Below are positions 32,859-46,400 of a stretch of 64,000 bases of DNA, in pieces (position 1 is the stretch's first letter; each line of letters begins with the position of its first letter). The position numbers were made by a program, and so were the translations under genes. Under the pieces are notes generated by a model. That model searched no databases. It was given only the letters and a program-made list of their open reading frames with translations, and was not told the origin of the DNA. Where the stretch lies: NCBI RefSeq assembly GCF_901000735.1, contig NC_081551.1, positions 15,374,906 to 15,438,905 on the forward strand. Direction: 5' to 3'. This stretch comes from Corylus avellana (lineage: Eukaryota > Streptophyta > Magnoliopsida > Fagales > Betulaceae).

Positions 32859-33865
32859 TGATAAGCGCCGAATATTGCACATTCAAGCCCCTTAATTTGC
32901 ATATGTTAATTCCTTAGCGTTGTTATTTGTTTGATTTTGTTTTATTTTTGTGTTTTCAAATGTTTAATAAAAATACAAGAAAATTATTGATTTTCCATTT
33001 AAGAAAATCATTGAACGGAAAAGTTAAAAACCGAAAAGAGTTAAAATGATGAGTGGGGTAGAAAAACAGAAAAAGCGTGCAATATATATACACATATACA
33101 AGAAAATCATTGATTTTGAGCTCAAAATGCATTTCAAGTACTGTAGCAAAAATATGGTAGCAAAGTTACTGTAGCGGGGGTACTGTAACAAAGTTACTGT
33201 AGAACGTTACTGTAACTATAGTACACTCGAGCGCATTGTAGCTGCACTCGAGCGACAGAGACAAAAAGGAGTCCGAAATTGATAAGGAAAGTTTTTCTAA
33301 GTCTCCCAATCCGACTGGTAGATTGAATTACAATTTTTCTGGGATTCTTAGGGCTTCTAGGGTTCTTCTAATCCTTATAAATAGGCCTCTAAGCATTGAA
33401 AAAAAAAAAAAAAAAAAAAAGACACACTACTTCCTAGAGCTAGAAATCAGAAAATTGTCTTTGAATCTTAGAAGATCATAAGCGGCTAAACTCCTTCGTG
33501 GGGTGTTGATATAACCCTATCCAAGCACAATGGTTTGATTGTATTTAATTTCGAGATTTTCAATTTATGCATGTTGATTGTATAACTATGAGAATTGCTA
33601 CCTTTTGATTCTATTCTTAATTATTAAATACAATTGTTCTTAAATTCCAAAATCAATATTTGTGAAATTCTTCTCGTCTTAAAAAGTATTTTATTTTTGT
33701 TGATCTTCAATCATTCTTGTTTTCGTGATTATGAGGATGATGATTATATAATGGGTTTAATTGACATATGATCAATAGGATTTGATAGGCCATGCCTAGG
33801 GAAGACGTATTGTACTACACCCTAATTTAGTGTAATTTAGGTAGACAATCCGTGCCAACCGATAA
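32859..33865 (+). mobile_element. Gypsy-type LTR, truncated
   Basis: It starts TGATAAGCGCCGAATATTGC, a start style seen in Athila/Tat gypsy LTRs. It has repeated 'tactgtagca' and 'ctcgagcg' motifs, and a TATA motif TATAAATAG at about 33377-33385 followed by a T/A run. Downstream leader-like sequence runs to 'gtagacaatccgtgccaac', where MITE-like sequence begins. No target duplication or second LTR is visible. The LTR is interrupted by an 85-bp insertion at 33015-33099. Confidence 0.6.
33015..33099 (+). repeat. NAC upstream sequence copied into the LTR
   Basis: About 57 bp of this insert are nearly identical, in the same orientation, to 32152-32210 just upstream of the NAC start codon. It is flanked by a perfect 14-bp duplication AAGAAAATCATTGA (33001-33014 and 33100-33113). 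Confidence 0.9.
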
Positions 33866-34020
33866 GTTTTTGCCAAAAGTGTATTTTTGTCATTTTTATG
33901 CTTTTTGGACCATTTTTTTTACCAAACGAGTACCCTTTTTTTTTTTTTTTCAAACGAGCTATTTGAGTGTTAAAAATATTTTTATGCCCCTCAAACGCAA
34001 TCTCAAACAAGTCCTTAATA
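33866..34020. mobile_element. MITE family 'CAAACGCAAT', copy 1 (partial)
   Basis: It matches the right two thirds of the copies at 50365-50590 and 52430-52655, with the shared words 'tttttgccaaaagtg', 'accaaacga' and 'tcaaacgcaatc'. The left end is missing. Confidence 0.6.
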
Positions 34021-35087
34021 GTGAGTACTATTTACTCACTATTTTTTTTTTTTTTTGGTCAAATTGGTGAGACTGAAAATAAAAGTTTTAAGGCTTTTTC
34101 ACCAAATTTGCTTGTCAAAATAACCAAAAAAATAATTTTGGTGAGGCTGCAAATAGTGCTACGAGGGTTTGATTTTATTCCTCCAATTTAAATTTTGAAA
34201 AACTTAGCTAATCTTCTTTAATTTTTATTGTATTCGCAATTGTTTAAATATATTCAACTTTAAAGCATTTGTAATCGCACCCATCCATTAAATTTTTTTG
34301 TTAAATCATAACTAAGAAAGTCAAAATACCCAAAATACCTCATTAAAAAAAAATAAATAAAAAAATAAAATAAAAAAACCTTTATTGTTGAGCTACTGTC
34401 AAGCCGTGGGTTACATATCATGTTGTTTTTTTTAATTATTTAAAAATTATTTAAAGTTTTAAAACTTTAAGAAAGATTGCAAAAACAATAACAATTGAAG
34501 TGAGTTCTCCAAAATATAAATTAAAGGAATAAAACAAAGGATCACAGAACCCTCCGTATCCAATAAGTTACTACACTATCACCCTTCCTCCTCTCCTATA
34601 TGGGAGCTTTTCTAGTCATTTTCACTATTTCGATCGCGTGCGAGCGCGTGAGCGTGATTAGCGTGTGTGGTGGGCGATGTGAGGTCAGGTGTCAACCCAA
34701 TCATCAAAATGTCATAAGTTTTCATTTTAACTACTTTGAATATAATTTTTTTCATTTTAACTATTAATTTTCCACTACACTCTAACAAAACATTTATTTT
34801 AACTATTTATTCTAATTAAATATTATTTTATTACTTTTTATCATTTCATTTTCTTCCCTCATATAAAAAAGAGAGTGAGAGATAAAAGATTAAAAAATAG
34901 AAAGAAAGAGAATATATAATAAAATATTACTTAAAAATTGCTACACTAAACTCTCAAAAAATTACTAAAAAGAGTTTTATTTTAAAAGGATTGATGGAGC
35001 CAAAAATATAAGAAATAATAACTAAATTTAGCTAAAAAACTTATTTACAATGAGTCTAGATGCTCTAATCCTTGTAGCACTTGAGTC
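34021..35087. other. Intergenic with a degraded MITE
   Basis: No gene is seen. The right end of a Harbinger-type MITE (complement of GAGCATCTAGACTCATTG, next to TAA) lies at about 35050-35067; its left end is not clear. At 34630-34670 there is a short GC-rich alternating stretch. Confidence 0.4.
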
Positions 35088-35095
35088 GCGACAAC

Positions 35096-35664
35096 TAGGG
35101 TTGAAAAAAAGAACCAGAAGATCGGTTTGAAACTGGGTGGTCAAAATCGGTAACCGGGGTGCCCAGTTCCAATTACCGGTTTTGAGTTTTGAAATACCTG
35201 GTTATAACCGAGTAACCGGGTATTTTCAAATTTAATATATTTTATTTTTAATTATTATATATATATATTTACTCTAGGTCTAGGGTTCACATTTCACACA
35301 AAAATCGCAAATTTCTCTTCTTCTTCCACAGCCCCCGCTCTCTCTCTTCTTCTTCAACAAACCACTGTCGCTCTTTTTCTTCCACAAACAACTGCCACTC
35401 TCTCTCTTGCTCGTCTTCTTCACAGTTCATTCCACGTCTCTCTCCCGCCGAGTAGCTTCATCGCTTGAGGCTTGAGCAATGAACATTAGCAACTAGCAGG
35501 TATTGTAGAATAAGCCCAAACCACAAAAATGTTCAAAACCCGGTTACCCCGTCTGGATAACCGGGTACCAACCGGAACCGGCCGGTTATTGTAGAATCGG
35601 TTAACCAGGTACCCGGTTCCAATTCCGGTTTTGGCCAATAACCAAGACCGAGTTTTCACCCCTA
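35096..35664. mobile_element. hAT element, 569 bp, non-autonomous
   Basis: The ends TAGGGTTGAAAA and TTTTCACCCCTA are inverted, with a perfect 8-bp duplication GCGACAAC (35088-35095 and 35665-35672). The sub-terminal parts are built of many 'accggtt'/'aaccgg' motifs in both orientations, likely transposase-binding repeats. The middle is a pyrimidine-rich stretch ('ctctctcttcttc') like a plant 5' UTR. It shares this layout with the larger element at 47921. Confidence 0.92.
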
Positions 35665-35672
35665 GCGACAAC

Positions 35673-36337
35673 TATTGTGACGTCTGTGAAAGAGTGTGGT
35701 TTTTCTGAAGAATATTCTTTCGTTCTTTTTTCAAAGCGGAAGGATATTCAAACTAATGAACCGTTTCAAAAACAATTAAAAAAAATCAAACTAATGAAAA
35801 AGAGCAGCAAGTAGGATACTTGCTGACTATATATATTATATTATTGTGGGAAAAGACTATTTACTCTTTAAATTACTAAAATGATGTGTAATCTATTCGT
35901 TGAAAAAAAAAACAATTAATTAAGATTAATATATCAACTACAAATGAATTAGTTGCACATCAGTTTAATATGCATTTACTAGTAAAATAGTTTGTACCCC
36001 TAGTCTTTTTATAAAAAATAAAAATAATCCTCAATTTTGAGTAATGCTATAAGTCACTCTTGTGTCACTCTCGTATCCTTCAAGAATAATGTAGCTCTTA
36101 AAATCATCATTAGGCTTATAATTAATTATTATAGATTGATTAAATGGTGATTTTAAAATCTATCTCATTTTTAGAGGGACACAAGAGGGATTTATAGAAT
36201 TATTAAATAAGACAAAAATACTCTAATAAATTCAACAAAAATAAATAAATAAAATAAAATTATTTTCTTTAAGAAAAAATAAACTTTTTTTTTTAAAAAA
36301 AAATTCCACAATCTAGTTTTTTTTTTTAATTAATTAA

Positions 36338-36373
<36 letters not shown>

Positions 36374-38287
36374 AGGGTATTTTTGTCATTGGATGACATT
36401 GATCATTTTTGGTAGTTAGAAGATACATTTTCCCGATTTAAAGTTATGACAGAATATTATCAATTAAGTGGTAGTTTAAAAGAGTATGTAAACTTTCTCA
36501 TATTATCTCTGACCTTTCATTGTATGTCTAAAACTTGAACTCAACAACACTCTCTACTGTCAAACCCTAGACAGAGAGCATCCGAGAGAGAGAGAGAGAG
36601 CATAGCAGAGTAAGGGGAGGGAGTTACAACTCCCTCCTCCACACCCCCTTTCTCTTTCCTCATTTCCTCTCCCCTTTTTCAGCCTTCACCGTAGATCGAT
36701 CAGGGCGCATATGTCAATGGTCCTTGGGGTGCTTTTTAGCGGTGTGTGGCTAACCAGCGGTGGCACGTAGAACACGTAAGGGTGTGTTGGGTTTTTGTTA
36801 TTGTATTTTCGTTATTTTTAAATAAGAATGTATTCTCTTTAAATCTATTTTTAGTAGCGATCTATAGGGTGAAATTTTATTCGTTTTCTTAGGTTTTGTT
36901 TCCGGCCAGTCTTTTGTTTTCTTATGATTCGTTTTCTGGGAATAGACCATAGACCGATGATGAAGGAGTTATCAAGCATAAAGAAGAATTGTCACTTTGG
37001 TAAAGGCAGCAAAGGGGACTGTGATTGATAAAACACTAGAAGCAAAGATAAAAAAATAAAAAATAAAAAATAAATAAAAAAGGCCAATCAAGGACTTAGC
37101 AACGGATAGAGATATGATTCACCAGAATTTGCTGTAGATTTGAAATTGATTGGGACGGTGACTTTTCATATATATTGTCTTATAATAGCTCGAAAGACTA
37201 TTGTGTATGTCATAGATAATGTTTAAGTTGTGAAGATTTCAAATTATATCGTTGGCATTGTATGGAGCATTTTATCCCATTTGATTGTTATATCAATGAA
37301 GAGATAATTCGTTAAAAAAAAAAAAAAAAGAACTCGATGTAGAAATTTTATCTTTTTTCAATTTTTATAAAATATATATAGTCATATTTATTAACAATTT
37401 TATTATGTACCTTAAATTTTATCATTATGTTCTCACGTTAAAGACATTAAAAAAAATCAAAACACTAAACATTATTTACAACATAAAAACTATATTCGTC
37501 ACTCGTCAGAACACTTATCGAATTTTTTAAAAAAAATACAGTACTTCAAAACATATTAACAAACATACATTTAACTTTTATAATCTTAAACTACTTTCAC
37601 TTAATAAATTAAATACGATTTTGTGTCCATCCTTTAATATTAAGTGAAAGATATTAAAGAAAATGTAATAAAATATCTATTTGTTATTTTTAAGATGAAA
37701 AATTGTTATCACCAGTAAGAATATATATATACGTATGTGTTAGATTTCTCGATCAGTCGTCGAAACTGGGGGGCCACTCTCACTAAACTTACCCTGGAAG
37801 CAAGCAACCTTGACTGGCCGTTGGCCACCCACCCTTCATCCTATCCCCACTTCTGACTAGTGAAGCGTATTTTCTCACGAAATGATGGACTCCTACCATT
37901 AAAAAAAAAAAAAAAAGTGTTTATTATATTTTTTTCATATATTTATTTATTATTATTATGAGTGATCTATGCCATTATTTTATTAGCTTTGATGTGTTAC
38001 ACCGTAACACCAATAAAATTCGTGATAAAATTTGACCAAAAAAAAATTTATTATTTATGTATACTCTATGAGTTTATTATTTTAATACCATCTAAGCGGA
38101 CTCATTTTACCTGGAAAAAAAATCTTTAACTTCCCAATACCAAATCACTCCCCGTCTCTCCTCATATATTTTTAATACCCCTTTCTTTTCTCTTCTACAA
38201 CTCTCTCATTCCTATTTCCTATATATAATTACCAATATGTATGACTCACAATATAAAAATAGAGAAAATTACACTGATTCTCCTCAA
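35673..38287. other. Intergenic; possible retroposed sequence
   Basis: Mostly A/T runs with no gene. About 36545-37329 is different: a CT-rich leader ('ctctctactgtcaaaccctag'), mixed composition and a 16-base A tail at 37313-37329. The word GAACTC lies at both sides. This could be a non-coding LINE or SINE-like retroposon, but the short duplication is weak evidence. Confidence 0.35.
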
Positions 38288-39345
38288 ACTTTTTTTTTTT
38301 TTTTTTTTGAATTGGTTTTCATTAACGACCAAACAAACGAACATCAAGATACAGGTTCCTCCACGATGAACGGGAAGTCCTCCCTCCATTCTCTACCCTC
38401 CCCATACATAAGAGCAGATTTTGCTAAATGGTGCGCAGCGCCATTGGCTAACCTTCGGACATGCTGCACTACCCATCCTTGGTGCTTTACAATCTCTTCC
38501 TTGGCAGCATTCACCACTTGCCCGTAAGATGACCAGCAGTCTCCTTCTTTGTTCAGGGCTTGGACTAACTCCAGTGCGTCCCCCTCAAACACAACACTAT
38601 GAAATTCCATTCGCAAAGCTAAATTCACCGCAGTCCACACTCCAATCGCCTCTGCCGTAGGTGCATGGTTGATGGAACCCTTGGTAGCACATAGCATGGC
38701 CAAAACCTTTCCTGTATGATCTCGCACGATAACTCCAACCCCCATCTGATTTTGGCTATTGTAGATTGCCGCATCCCAGTTTATCTTAACATGACCCACT
38801 GGAGGTGGCACCCAAATAGCAGGGGAATTGAGGTGAGGATCCACAACCATGGTGCTGCTCCTCTGCGTAGCATAATTGAAAGCCGCAACCTGCTCCTTAG
38901 CACGTCGAACTACTGCTGACGGGCCTATCAAATCACCCCCATGCACTACTGAGTTCCATCTGAACCAAATTTGGCGCGCTACAGTTGCCACAAGCTGCAG
39001 TTGGTCCTCATTCAATCTGTCCAGCAGGTTTGCCATTATATAAATGAAATCAGTTTCTTCACTACCACATTTATGAATCCTGGCGCACATTCCAGCCACA
39101 CATCTTTTGCTGATAAACAGCTCCAGAGGATATGGCCAATTGTTTCAACCTCCCGGCCACAAATTGGACAAAGAGGATCAGGGGAGACATGCCGCTTAAA
39201 CAAGAGCTCCTTCGTTGGCAAAATATTATTGCATGCTTGCCATAGAAATGTTTTGACCACTCGAGCACCTTTAATCTTCCAAATTCGTTTCCATATAACA
39301 ACCAGTTGTTGGGCATTTGAACAGCTGCCCTCCTTGGTAAGACTG
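38288..39345 (-). pseudogene. 5'-truncated LINE (L1), ORF2 C-terminal part
   Basis: The minus strand shows the zinc-binding RT-associated domain ('FLWQACNNILPT', 'CPICGREVETIGHILWSC', about 39290-39090). An open frame of 251 codons (39099-38344) follows, ending in an RNase H-like domain ('VKINWDAAIYNSQNQMGVG', later 'EGDALELVQAL'). Then comes an A tail, seen as the T run at 38288-38309. Endonuclease and reverse transcriptase are missing, as expected from incomplete reverse transcription. A single frameshift separates the two domains. No clear target duplication was found. Confidence 0.88.
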
Positions 39346-40309
39346 TTTTGCTTAGCTCCTCTTTATTATAAATTTATGTTAAATCCGACGAAAAATGAAG
39401 AAATGTCCATTATACCCCTATTATTTATGTAAAAATACAACTATACCCTTACATTAAAATAAAAACTTACTAATCCATGGAAACCTACCGACCATGGGCC
39501 TCCTCCAAGGTAATCTGATATTTGGAAACTTGAGTTCTTCATTATTACATACTTGAAATACAATTTTTAACATCCAAACTTCAAACTCTTAATACATGTT
39601 TTAAAGAGGGGATTTGGGAAGCTAAGTACGTACTTAAGGTTGAGTACCCCTAAGATTACCATTTAGCTCTCACCGGGCAGCCAACAATAGAGGATGCTGA
39701 TAAACTGACCAATCACATTTTGATAAAAATAAGGTGGCCAAATGTCAAAAGATCCATCCACTTAACATAATCTTCAAATTTGAAAATCTAAGAAGCTTGA
39801 TAATCTTCAAGTCAAGGCTAAGTATTGACATTGAGTTGTTATTCGACCACCGTCGCACGGACGTTGGTAATTGAAAAGTATTGATGATTGGCCAACTTGA
39901 GACCTTGAACTCGATGGAGGAGTTCATAACTCTAGAATTAATGCAGTTTGAAGAAGGATTGGGAGGAACGTTTGGGATTCTTAGGCTGAAAAGGAATAAC
40001 TAATAATTGGTTTATTTAATTACATTTTCTCAAACTATCGAGAACATCTCATTGTTTCCACTGATAATTTCAAACCAAAATATAAATTTCAATAGATTCA
40101 AACAATTGAATTGGCCAACAGGCGGACATATATAATGCATATAAGCCATAGCTCCGACTTTGCAAAATCTATATACATCAAAATGAATGTAAAATTATAG
40201 ACTCCAAAGGCACTTGGAAGAGTGTCCACAAATGCAACATCGGAGCTGAAATTCGAACAATGACTTATTTTCTGAAGCCAACTCCCAAAAAATACACACA
40301 CAAAAAAGC
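39346..40309. other. Intergenic, no gene seen
   Basis: Moderately mixed composition without simple repeats. No frame is long enough or has recognised content. It appears single-copy within the window. Confidence 0.45.
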
Positions 40310-41392
40310 AAGAAATTCACTTGATCCATTAAGTATCCATGTATTTGCGTTTTAGCCTCTAATGTTTAAAATCGATGATCAACCTTTCAATCTATCTAAC
40401 ATTGACAAAAAAAATACCATATGTCCATCAAATCTGTCTATTTGAACGGAAATCAAATCATGTGCGTGGCACGTGACATTTTTCAACCAAAACTTTCGAA
40501 AATTCCCTAGGGATAGTGTAAGCATAAACATTAAAAAATAAAATAAAAAAGCATATGTACAAAATAAATAAAATAATAATTAAAAAAAAAAAAAAAAAAA
40601 AAAAACCTAAAACAAAATCTAAAACAAAAAACAAAAAGTTTATATACAGTTTTTATTTTTTAAAAAAATAAATAAATAAAAAAGTTGCGGCTAAATCAGA
40701 GTTGTCGAAACCACCCCCAATGGGTTTGAGTTTGGCTTAAACCCCCTAATTTGGCCAAGGGGGTGATGGTCACCTCCATTCAACCAGTTTGGAGTGTCAA
40801 ACCACCCATATGTCCCATGGGTTGGTTCGGCCACCTCCATATGCCCGAATGGGGGTGGGTAAGCCACCCCACTTTTTTTTTTTTCTTTTTTTTTTTTCTT
40901 TTTGTAAGTTTTAGGTTTAGTTTTTAACCTTTTTTTATTTTATCTATATACTTTTTGTTCTAAGTTTTATTTTAGTTTTTGGTTTTTCGGTTTTCTCTTT
41001 TAATTGTTTTTTTTTTTTTTTTTTTTGGTTTTAGTTTAGTTTAGTTTTAGTTTTAGTTTTTGGTTTTAGTTTAGTTTAGTTTTAGTTTTAGTTTTTATTT
41101 TTATTTTTTATTTTTTGTACATAAGCTTTTTTTTTTTCTTTTTCTTTTTATGTTTACACTTTACCAGTCCGAGAGCATTTATGTTTACACTTTACTCCCG
41201 AAAGCATTTTCAAAAGTTTTGGTTGAAAAATATCATGTGCTTAGTTTCATCTAAATTGATGGATTTGATGAACGGATGTTACTTTTTGCCAACATGATAT
41301 AGATTAAGAGGGTTGATCGTCGATTTTTAAACATTGGAGGCTAAAACGTAAATGCGTGGATACTTTCGCGGGTAAAAATGTATTTTCCAAAA
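40310..41392. mobile_element. Large foldback element, Mutator-like
   Basis: Arms of about 170 bp (40330-40500 and 41205-41365) are inverted complements. For example 'gttttagcctctaatgttt' is matched by 'aaacattggaggctaaaac'. Between them lie a GC-rich 'ccacccc' block (40680-40870) and long T/A-rich 'gttttagtttag' repeats (about 41030-41100). The outer ends are uncertain and fall in A-rich sequence, so the target duplication is not secure. Confidence 0.65.
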
Positions 41393-41899
41393 AACAAAAC
41401 CGAAAAGGAAAAATGAGTGCAATGATTTTTTGAAAAAACAAAAAAAAAAAAAACTCATTTCGCTTTTCTAAGGAATAAAGGAGAGAGTTCAGCTCTTGAG
41501 TCAACGGCGAAAATGGAAAAAGCGGGAGAACAAAGTGACTTGAGAGAGCGGCAAACTGATGGATGTGTCAACTCGTTTTGAAAGAGGCCACTTCATTTGT
41601 TTTGGACGTGGCGTGACACGATGGCAATGCCACATCTCTTGGTATATTTGTCTTGATAAATTCCTAGCATATTTCTCTTGGTAAACCTACCCAATAAGTT
41701 TATATTTATTTTTAATAATAATTATGGACTCTTAATAGATTTAAGCTTAAACGGAGTCTGTTTGTCCTTCTCTAAGCTTTCTCTCTATATCTCCTGTCTA
41801 GGGTTTCCAAGAGGAGGCAAATAGGTGAAGGGATAGTCTTCCACTGCTAGCCAGACGAGGAGGGTTGGGGGTTACAGGAATCAGTGCAAAGAAGGTAGC

Positions 41900-43265
41900 A
41901 TGTTGGAGGAACTCGAGAGGTTGCGCAGCAGGATTTCTCTGACTGAGGAGGAGAAGATAGGCATATCAATCTTTGAAGGAGAAGTTGCTGACGCCATAGA
42001 GAAGGGAGAACGATGTCTTGTGGGCAAAATATGGTCGGATAAGAACATAAATAAAGAGGCCTTCAAAACTGTACTATCACGAATTTGGAGAACTGAAGGG
42101 GGTGATTTTTAAGGAATTACAAGACAATCTTTGGTTGTTCAAATTTTCGGAGGAAACAAACAAGAAGAGGGTCCTAGCAAGTTGGCCATAGTCTTTTGAT
42201 CGTCAGATTTTAGTGCTCAATGAATTCGACAGGAAGACACCACCATCCCAAATGGATTTTACTCAATCACCTTTTTGGATACAAGTACATGACATGCCTC
42301 TGTTGTGTATGACCAAAGCGGTGGGAATAAAGATCGAAGGATCTTTGGGGGAGTTGGAGGACATTGACATAACGGGGGATGGAGCTGGTTGGGGGCGCTG
42401 CTTACATATGTGAGTGCACATCGATCTTTCCAAACCTCTTGAACGGGGCCGAGCACTGAATATGGGAGAACAATCGCATTGGGTTAGCTTCAAATATGAG
42501 AAGTTACCAATGTTTTGTTCTCATTGTGGGAGAGTTGTCCATGGAAAGAGAGGATGTCCGGTACGTCAAAACATGAGGGTGAATGCAGAGGAGGATACTA
42601 AGCAGTAGGGGACGTGGATTAGGGCAAAGCCGCCAAAACGCACCAGCTTTGGCGATGACGGGGGGCGGTCCTGACGCTAAGGATCACCGGAGGAACAAAA
42701 GGTTGACAGCGGCTGTGAAGATGAGAGGGAGGCTAATTTTAGTAATTTCAGTTTTGTGGGAAACCCTAAATGGGTCCAACTATCAAAATCTAGGTGTATC
42801 AGTGAAGTTTCTGGCACGAAATGGACTAGGGGAGGTGATTACGGAAACAGTAACTTACAAAAGGAAGGTGGGAGACAGAATAGCAAGATTCCAGCAAAAT
42901 CTTTGAAGAGTAGTAATGAGGAGGTAACGGCTGGCCTAGCTCATAATTCTGGCAAAAATTCTGGAGCAGATAAAAAAGTTACTGGTGAGTCGACTATATC
43001 CAGTCCATGCCTGGCCCAAACAATACCAATTAAAGAGGTGATACCGATTACTAACAATATGGGTCAAGGTAGAAAGAATGACGTGGCTAATTGTATGGAA
43101 ATTGGTCTAGTTAATGACGTGAGTGAGGGGGATCCCATGCATGTGGTATTCACGGCAGGCAAGATTGGGGTATCTATGCTTGGGAAAACTAAAGGCAAAA
43201 AACAAAAGAAAGGATCCAATTTGAGGACATGGAAGAAGCAGGCACGTGGTCAACAAGGGTCCTAG
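41900..43265 (+). pseudogene. LINE ORF1 (DUF4283 and zinc knuckle), broken
   Basis: About 41900-42410 encodes an N-terminal domain of the DUF4283 type ('GEVADAIEKGERCLVGKIW', then 'SPFWIQVHDMPLLCMTKAVG'). About 42480-42580 encodes a zf-CCHC_4-like knuckle ('FCSHCGRVVHGKRGC'). The rest, to 43265, is a lysine- and asparagine-rich tail. Frames change near 42112, 42410 and 42607, each with a stop. In active plant L1 elements this protein binds the element RNA. Confidence 0.8.
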
Positions 43266-43432
43266 GCTATCGGTATACAAGAGCCAAACAATATGCGCAA
43301 GAGGAAAGAAGTGGAAGGAAGTACACGTAAAGGAGGGAATGGAGGAGGAAAGAAGAGTCGAAGGACTAAGAGGGAGCAAAATCTGGTGGTACCAATTCAA
43401 GCGGTGGCTAGTGAACAACCCCGCCAAGAGCA

Positions 43433-46400
43433 ATGAATATTTTAAGTTGGAATTGTCAGGAAGTTGAGAGCCCTTGAACAGTTCGGGTCCTGTGCCTTCT
43501 GGTAAAGGAGAATAATCCCAACATTTTGTTTCTTATTGAAACAAAATGCAATAAAGTCAAGTTGGAGGTTTTACGTGTGAAACTCGGGTACGAAGGACTT
43601 TTTGTGGTGGATTCGGTGGGGCGTAGTGGGGGGCATGCTTTATTTTGGAGAGAAGAAAACTTGCTAGAAATTCAAAATTTTTTTAGAAGACATATCAATG
43701 CCATTGTAAAAAAGGAGGATAGTGGCACCTTTTGGAAACTCACTTGTTTTTACAGACATCCTGATTGGGCTAAGAGACACGAATCATGGTCTTTACTAAG
43801 ACATCTCAAGCTGTTCAATCTAGAGGCATGGCTATGTATTAGCGATTTTAATGAAATAGTTATGCAAGAAGAAAAGTTTGGATCGATTTTGCGACAGGAG
43901 AGACAGATGGAGTTGTTTTGGGCAGCTCTTGAAGATTGTTATTTGAGTGATTTGGGTTACAAAGGGCCAAAGTTTACATAGACTAATTGTAGGGATGGAG
44001 AAGAATTCACAAAAGAACAGTTAGATCGAGTTGTAGCTAATAGAAGCTGGTGTTCAATGCATCAGACAGTGGAGGTTTGGGTATTAGTAGCTAGGTCTTC
44101 ATACCATAAGACATTAATCCTATGACTAAGAGAATGAGAGGAACGTAGGGCTGTGTATTCAAAAAATTTCAAAGTGGAGGCAGTGTGGATGATTGACAAA
44201 GAATTCAACAAGGTTGTTGGTGAAGCTTGGGAGGAAGGAGGGTTGGGGGCACTATGATGTTGCGGGTTAGACAAAAACTGGCTAACTACTAAACTGATCT
44301 TTCCTCTTGGAGTGGAAGGAAATTTGTCAATACAGCAAAGCAACTCAAAAAAAAGTTGAAACAATTGGAGGACTTGCAGAGAGACGAAGGGTCAGAAGAT
44401 GGAGAGCATATTAGGGTGCTGCAAGCGGAAATCGATTTTATTTTGGAGCAAGAGGATTTCAAATGGAAACAAAGAGGTAAACAAAATTGGTACCAATTTG
44501 GTGACCAAAATACCTCATATTTTCATGCATGGGCAAGCCATTGAAAGAAGATAAATCACATTTGAAAAATGGTGGAAGAGGAGGGGTGGAGTGGAAAAAA
44601 TCGAAGGATATTGGGGCTGCTTTTATAAAATACTACACCACATTGTTCACTACTGGGGAATCATAGTGGGTGTATGATTGTCTTGTGGATGTGGAGTCTC
44701 GGGTGATGGTAGACATGAACACTGATCTATTGCGGCCTTTCATGACGGCCGAGTAGACACAGCATTGTTCTAGATGCACCCTTTGAAATGCACCCTTTGC
44801 CAAAGTGTTAGCTAACAAAATGAAGAAGGTTTTGCCTCACATCATCTCCCCTATGCAGAATGCTTTTATCCCTGGCAAGTTGATCACTAACAACATCCTT
44901 GTAGCTTTTGAGGCTTTACACATTATGGATGGACGGATGAAAGGGAAGGAGGGGTTCATGGCGCTAAAACTAGACATGAGTAAGGAATATGATAGGGTGG
45001 AATGGAATTATTTGGAGGCTATGATGCACAAAATTGGGTTTGCAGCTCGTTGGGTTCACTTGACTATGACATGTGTACGCACATTTTCATACTTAATTCT
45101 GGTAAATGGTCAACCTTACGGTAATATTATCCCATTATAGGGCATCAGACAAGGAGATCCCCTCTCACTTTATTTCTTCATATTATGTGCAAAAGGTTTG
45201 TGCTTTCTTCTCCAAAAAGCGGAACGTGAAAGGAAAATTACGGGTTTACCCATTACTAGGGAGCACACGATTAAACCATTTGATCTTTGCTGACGACAGC
45301 CTGCTATTCTGCAAAGCAAGTCTAATTGAGTAGTGGCACATCTAAGAGGTTCTAGAGATGTATGAGAAAGCTTTAAGGCAGAAGTAAAATAGAGAGGAGA
45401 CTTCTCTCTTTTTTTAGCAAGAACTCTAAGGAGGAGACAAAGGCTTTTATCTTAGCTTCTGCGGGGATATCTTCAACACAGAGGTATGAGAAGTATTTAG
45501 GGCTCCCTGCTCTTATTGGTAGATCTAAAGTCAGTGCTTTCACAAGTATCAAAGGAAGAGTATGGGATACAATCAACGGATGGAAAGAAAAGTTCTTGTC
45601 CCAAGCTGGGAAAGCAGTTGTCCAGGCAATTTCCACATATGCAATGAGTGTTTTTCTATTGCCCAAAACCTTGTGTCATGATATAAATCAATGATGTCCA
45701 AATTCTGGTGGGCGCACAAGGAGAATGAAAGCAAAATGGCGTGGATGAGTTGGGAGAAACTTGGAAGGGGCAAAGAGCAGGGAGGTATAGGTTTCAGAGA
45801 TTTGGAGTGTTTCAACTTGCTTTGCTTGCTAAACAAGGGTGGAGGCTACTACAAAACCTCAAAACCCTAATGGCAAGGATTTTCAAAGAAAAGTACTATT
45901 CTGAGGCAAGCTTTCTTACTTCCGATCTTGGCAAGAAAACCATCTTATGCGTGGAGGAGTATTTAGTCATCCAAGAAATTATTGGAGGCATGCATGATGT
46001 AGAGGGTGGGAGATGGAAAAAACATAAAAATCTGGCAAGACCGGTGGATCCTTTCTCCATTTACATATGTAATACAATCTCCTATTAGCATACTAGATAG
46101 AGAGGCTCGAGTTTGTTCCCTCATAGACCCGAATTCTAAGTGGTGGAATAGACAGTTGATTAATGCTATTTTTAGGAAGGAAGATGTTGATCTTATTTGT
46201 GGTATGACTATTTGTCCAAGGCAACAGAGTGACCGTATGGTGTGGGTAGGTACCAAGAACGGAGATTTTTTCGTACGAAGTGCTTACCATTTTGCCAAGG
46301 GTTTGGAGGAAAGCTCAAGGGGGAGTAGTTCATCTATGGATTCTAGCTTAGTGATGTGGAAGAAGGTCTGGAGCTTAAAGGTTCCTAGAGTAGTCAAAGT

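Noticed and set aside
36545..37329. A definite SINE or LINE insertion
   Set aside because: The A tail and mixed composition are suggestive, but the supposed target duplication is only six bases and no coding or tRNA-like part is visible. It is mentioned only as a possibility.
38237..39432. Plus-strand ORFs over the LINE remnant
   Set aside because: They are antisense to clear zf-RVT and RNase H coding sequence.
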